From Pseudaquidulcibacter saccharophilus (GTDB taxonomy: Bacteria; Pseudomonadota; Alphaproteobacteria; Caulobacterales; Aquidulcibacteraceae), in the NCBI RefSeq assembly GCF_019455445.1, contig NZ_JAHWUS010000002.1, positions 372,001 through 436,000 on the forward strand: 64,000 nt of DNA, written 5' to 3'. A program made the translations under genes and the position numbers. Positions 62,184 through 64,000 of the stretch are shown here, one piece after another (the stretch's first letter is position 1; each line of letters begins with the position of its first letter). Below the pieces are notes generated by a model. It did no database searches. It was given only the letters and a program-made list of their open reading frames with translations, and had not been told where the DNA came from.

Positions 62184-64000
62184 TTAAGAAAATAAAACGT
62201 AACAAGCCCAGCCCAATAATATTTGATAAGGCATCATTGTTGCGTTTTATCGAAAGCCAAAACGGGCAAATAACTAAGCGTGAAATTGCGAAACATTTTG
62301 GTATTAAAGGTGACGAACGACGTGTCTTAAATCAATATCTTAGGGAACTTTCTACCGAAGGAACGGTTGATGTTCATCGTCGTCGTGAAATAAAAACCCA
62401 TTCAACACCACCTAAAACAGGGATATTTCAAGCTGTTGAAATTGATGACATGGGGGATGTTTGGGCGCGTGTTGTTGATGAAGATGGTGTTGCAGGCGCA
62501 AAGATTATTATTCAAACCCATTTTCAAGCTGATAAAAATCTTAATGTTGGTATAGGCGAACGTTTTGTTGGCTTAACAAGTCGAAATGAAAAAGAGAATA
62601 TCTGGCAAGTTAAAATTGTTAAAAAACTTGGGCTGGTTATTGAGAAAATATACGGGGTTTTATCGTTACATAGTCCGCAAAGTGGTGGACGCATAATACC
62701 AGCAGATAAAAAGCAAAAAAATGAATTATTAGTTTTGCCGGAGCATGTTGGCGATGCAAAAGATGGTGATTTAGTTGCGGTAAGATTATTGCCAAACCGT
62801 GGGTATGGACCAAGAAAATGTGAAATTGTTGAAGTTTTGGGGAATAATAATGACCCTAAATCGGCTTCAATTCTTGCCATTGCGGCCCATTCCATTCCAA
62901 TCGGGTTTACGCCGGAAGAAGAAGCACAGGCAGAAGCAGCAAAGCCATGCACTCTTGAATATAGAACTGATTTACGCCACCTTCCCCTTGTAACTATTGA
63001 CCCCGATGATGCACGCGATCATGATGATGCGGTTTATGCAGAAAAGACAGAAAAGGGATTTAATGTCTGGGTCGCAATCGCCGATGTTGCCCATTATGTA
63101 ACAACAAATTCACCACTAGATATTGGCTCGCAAAAACGCGGTAATTCGGTTTATTTTCCAGATCGTGTTGTACCTATGCTTCCTTTTAAATTGTCTGCGG
63201 ATTTATGTTCATTGCGAGAACATGAAGAACGGGCCTGTCTTGCAGTCAAAATGAATATTGACAACGATGGTGATTTAAAAGGATTTGAATTCTTTCGTGG
63301 GTTGATGAAGTCTGTTGCTCGCCTGACTTATACACAAGCACAATTGGCAATTGATGGTATGCCAGACGATAAAACAGCCCCAATTCTTGAAACCGTACTA
63401 AAGCCGCTTTGGGAGGCATATGAAGCGCGAAAAATTGAACGTGCAGAGCGTGAACCGCTTGAAATTGCATCATCTGAACGTCGAATAATACTTTCACCAG
63501 AAGGCAAAGTTGAAAGCATTACACAAAAAGAACGATTTGATGCCCACCGACTAATTGAAGAATTTATGATCCTTGCAAATGTTTGCGCGGCGACCGCACT
63601 TGAAAATAAAAAGGCACAATTGATATATCGTGTTCACGATATGCCAAGTGATGCAAAAGTTGCTGCGCTCGCTGACTTTTTGGCGACGCTTAACATTAAG
63701 TGGGCTAAAGGGGTTGCAGTTACACCTAAACGATTCAACAAAGTGCTTGAAGCACAAAAAGATGGCGAAAATTTCCAAACTATAAATGAAATCATCTTAC
63801 GAACTCAGGCACAAGCGGTTTATGATACGCAAAACCTTGGTCACTTTGGTTTGCAACTCGAACGTTACGCGCATTTTACAAGCCCAATTAGAAGATATGC
63901 CGATTTATGTGTTCATCGCAGTTTGATTGATGCACTTGGCCTTGGTGGTTTTGGTTGGGGTGAAAAGCCACCAACGGGTGAAACATTAAAACGCATTGCC
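62180..64000 (+). CDS. rnr: Ribonuclease R, 3' truncated by the window edge
   Basis: A 3'-5' exoribonuclease of the RNB family, 607 codons visible with no stop before the right edge. The TTG at 62180 overlaps the topA stop as TTGA; no stronger start is near, and the sequence from MIKKIKRNKPSPIIF on is colinear with the family. An N-terminal winged-helix segment (QNGQITKREIAKHFGIKG) leads into cold-shock domains. The RNB catalytic Asp cluster is TIDPDDARDHDDAVY near residue 270. HRLIEEFMILAN and RYAHFTSPIRRYADL follow. RNase R degrades structured RNA. Confidence 0.95.
   Translation, partial: MIKKIKRNKPSPIIFDKASLLRFIESQNGQITKREIAKHFGIKGDERRVLNQYLRELSTEGTVDVHRRREIKTHSTPPKTGIFQAVEIDDMGDVWARVVDEDGVAGAKIIIQTHFQADKNLNVGIGERFVGLTSRNEKENIWQVKIVKKLGLVIEKIYGVLSLHSPQSGGRIIPADKKQKNELLVLPEHVGDAKDGDLVAVRLLPNRGYGPRKCEIVEVLGNNNDPKSASILAIAAHSIPIGFTPEEEAQAEAAKPCTLEYRTDLRHLPLVTIDPDDARDHDDAVYAEKTEKGFNVWVAIADVAHYVTTNSPLDIGSQKRGNSVYFPDRVVPMLPFKLSADLCSLREHEERACLAVKMNIDNDGDLKGFEFFRGLMKSVARLTYTQAQLAIDGMPDDKTAPILETVLKPLWEAYEARKIERAEREPLEIASSERRIILSPEGKVESITQKERFDAHRLIEEFMILANVCAATALENKKAQLIYRVHDMPSDAKVAALADFLATLNIKWAKGVAVTPKRFNKVLEAQKDGENFQTINEIILRTQAQAVYDTQNLGHFGLQLERYAHFTSPIRRYADLCVHRSLIDALGLGGFGWGEKPPTGETLKRIA

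Overview
The window reads as a stretch of core chromosome from an AT-rich alphaproteobacterium (roughly 40% G+C by eye, not computed). Evidence for the class: an ATP12-type F1 assembly chaperone; nadABC and trpEGDC in operons; a non-catalytic dihydroorotase beside pyrB; an alphaproteobacterial-type tRNA-His (no encoded G-1, U72, A73); a TTAA-N7-TTAAC CtrA-type box in the division cluster; and a large TonB-dependent receptor of the kind common in Caulobacterales-like bacteria. The gene set points towards the Caulobacterales/Maricaulales side of the class, but genus cannot be fixed from sequence alone. I see no insertion sequence, prophage, integron or CRISPR array. Coding density is high, and no stretch over 300 bases lacks a gene.

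Layout. 1-7741 (minus strand): division and cell wall cluster rsmH-ftsL-ftsI-murE-murF-mraY-murD (murD cut by the left edge), headed by a small conserved hypothetical gene. 7832-10263: two universal stress proteins flanking an HD hydrolase. 10483-17258 (plus): a compact run nadA-VOC-nadB-nadC-rluA-like-crcB-rluC-atp12, closed by a bidirectional terminator shared with rpmF. 17313-21729 (minus): rpmF, pyrG, secG, a degenerate receiver-domain protein and tpiA. 21891-29365 (plus): ppiD, trpE, trpG, trpD, trpC, ridA, lrgA, lrgB. 29362-40000: mixed single genes (nadE, RNase H-like hypothetical, lytic transglycosylase, thiO-like oxidase, tRNA-His, M48 lipoprotein protease, beta/gamma-crystallin protein, TonB receptor, crotonase, cytochrome c). 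40031-45785 (minus): rod-shape operon mreB-mreC-mreD-mrdA-rodA. 45903-52161: uvrB, a ZIP transporter, a cysteine-rich membrane protein, a Nudix hydrolase, a DUF4349 lipoprotein and thrB. 52205-55334: ruvX, then a minus-strand operon for a beta-barrel protein, an FMN-binding protein, ApbE and a histidine-bearing membrane protein. 55524-64000 (plus): pyrB, pyrC-like, plsY, dprA, topA and rnr (cut by the right edge).

How they work together. The mur/fts and mre/mrd/rod clusters supply septal and lateral peptidoglycan synthesis. nadA, nadB, nadC and nadE cover de novo NAD synthesis from aspartate apart from the NadD step. trpEGDC covers most of the tryptophan pathway. pyrB, pyrC-like and pyrG serve pyrimidines.

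The most interesting unit is 52658-55403. A near-perfect Fur box precedes an operon for a beta-barrel protein, a periplasmic protein with an SGAT flavinylation motif, an FMN transferase without a visible signal peptide, and a four-helix membrane protein with two His pairs. I infer an iron-regulated extracytosolic flavin/heme electron-transfer module, possibly a ferric reductase. Other notable signals are a GntR/PdhR-type operator before lrgAB, a receiver domain lacking its phosphoacceptor and conserved lysine, several start-proximal hairpins, and a perfect 14-bp inverted repeat at 49683-49715.
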